The notes under the pieces were generated by a model. The model saw only the letters and a program-made list of their open reading frames with translations. It had not been told where the DNA came from and did no database searches. A program made the translations under genes and the position numbers. From the NCBI GenBank assembly GCA_002339805.1, contig DDKW01000001.1:1-6732 (forward strand): 6,732 bases of DNA. Direction: 5' to 3'. Positions within the stretch are counted from its first letter, which is position 1; each line of letters begins with the position of its first letter. The DNA is from Dehalococcoidia bacterium UBA2588 (GTDB taxonomy: Bacteria; Chloroflexota; Dehalococcoidia; Lucifugimonadales; UBA3495). Of this stretch, positions 6,359-6,732 are shown in pieces.

Positions 6359-6732
6359 ATGCATCACCTAATTAAAACTTTTAAATACTTAACACTATGT
6401 GTGGTATTGGCAGGATTGGCAGTCGCATGTCAACAATCTTCGCCCGTAAGCGAAGCCCCAGTCAGCGACCCTAATCCACCCGTACAAACCACACAAAATC
6501 TAAACGTATCAGCAACGATTTTCCCTGTATATGACATATCAAAGCAGATCATTGGGGACAAAGGAACCGTAGAACTGATTATGGCTCCAGGAAATTCTCC
6601 TCATACATTCGAGGCGCGCCCTTCAGATATACTTAAACTTAATGACGCAGACGTAATCTTCGCTATAGGACAAGAATTAGACAACTGGATAATAGCTATG
6701 GCCAAAGAAACGTCGGCGGAAGTTATTACAGT
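6359..6732 (+). CDS. ZnuA-like metal ABC transporter substrate-binding lipoprotein (partial)
   Basis: Lipid-anchored binding protein of the ZnuA/PsaA/TroA family (cluster 9, SBP_bac_9), which captures zinc or manganese for an ABC importer. The first 124 codons are present; the gene continues past the right edge, where about 300 residues are normal. The signal peptide has a hydrophobic core (about 10-23) and a lipobox AVAC, with Cys24 the likely lipidated residue. A Pro/Ser-rich linker (25-47) precedes the domain. NVSATIFPVYDISKQI (49-64) and PGNSPHTFEARPSD (77-90) are family landmarks, and His82 is the expected first metal ligand. A stop codon two codons upstream (6353-6355) rules out a longer start; GGAG at 6343-6346 is 12 nt away, a long spacing. 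The divergent Fur-family gene and the operator-like promoter suggest repression by metal sufficiency. The His-rich loop that would favour zinc over manganese would lie outside the window. Permease and ATPase genes are expected downstream. Confidence 0.9.
   Translation, partial: MHHLIKTFKYLTLCVVLAGLAVACQQSSPVSEAPVSDPNPPVQTTQNLNVSATIFPVYDISKQIIGDKGTVELIMAPGNSPHTFEARPSDILKLNDADVIFAIGQELDNWIIAMAKETSAEVIT

Noticed and set aside
1..6732. A previously undescribed defence, mobile or biosynthetic system
   Set aside because: Every substantial coding region belongs to a well-known transporter or regulator family, and there are no repeats, recombinases, toxins or unfamiliar large proteins to support such a claim.

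Overview
The window is A+T-rich bacterial chromosomal DNA, densely packed with ordinary transport and metal-homeostasis genes. Two predicted lipoproteins carry clear lipoboxes, so substrate-binding proteins are anchored to a membrane by lipid. No rRNA, tRNA, CRISPR array, transposase or phage gene is visible. The taxon cannot be fixed from the sequence. The style of the BMP lipoprotein and the monocarboxylate-type MFS protein, with low G+C, would fit an uncultured marine lineage such as SAR202-type Chloroflexota, but that is only a weak inference.

Left part (about 1-3124, all minus strand): an ABC uptake operon of the BMP/nucleoside type. Transcription runs right to left through a substrate-binding lipoprotein (1880-3124), a double-domain ATPase (382-1812) and a first permease that runs off the left edge (1-389). 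The ATPase and permease overlap by 8 nt, which suggests translational coupling. A strong hairpin (1825-1858) lies between the binding protein and the ATPase and probably lowers expression of the downstream genes. Upstream of the operon (3125-3255) are a candidate promoter, a 13-bp hyphenated palindrome and a short direct repeat.

Middle part (3256-5632): a 12-helix MFS transporter of the oxalate/formate-monocarboxylate type (minus strand) stands back to back with an Acr3 arsenite efflux permease (plus strand), across a 109-bp intergenic region. No arsR or arsC is in view.

Right part (5633-6732): a Fur-family metal regulator (5770-6219, minus) is divergent from a ZnuA-like metal-binding lipoprotein (6359 to the right edge, plus). 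A near-consensus promoter for the lipoprotein gene contains a perfect 7-5-7 inverted repeat exactly between its -35 and -10 elements. This is the expected layout for a Fur/Zur-type repressor controlling a zinc (or manganese) uptake operon, and it is the most informative regulatory signal here.

No new type of system is evident. The observations worth following up are regulatory sites and a few atypical protein details.
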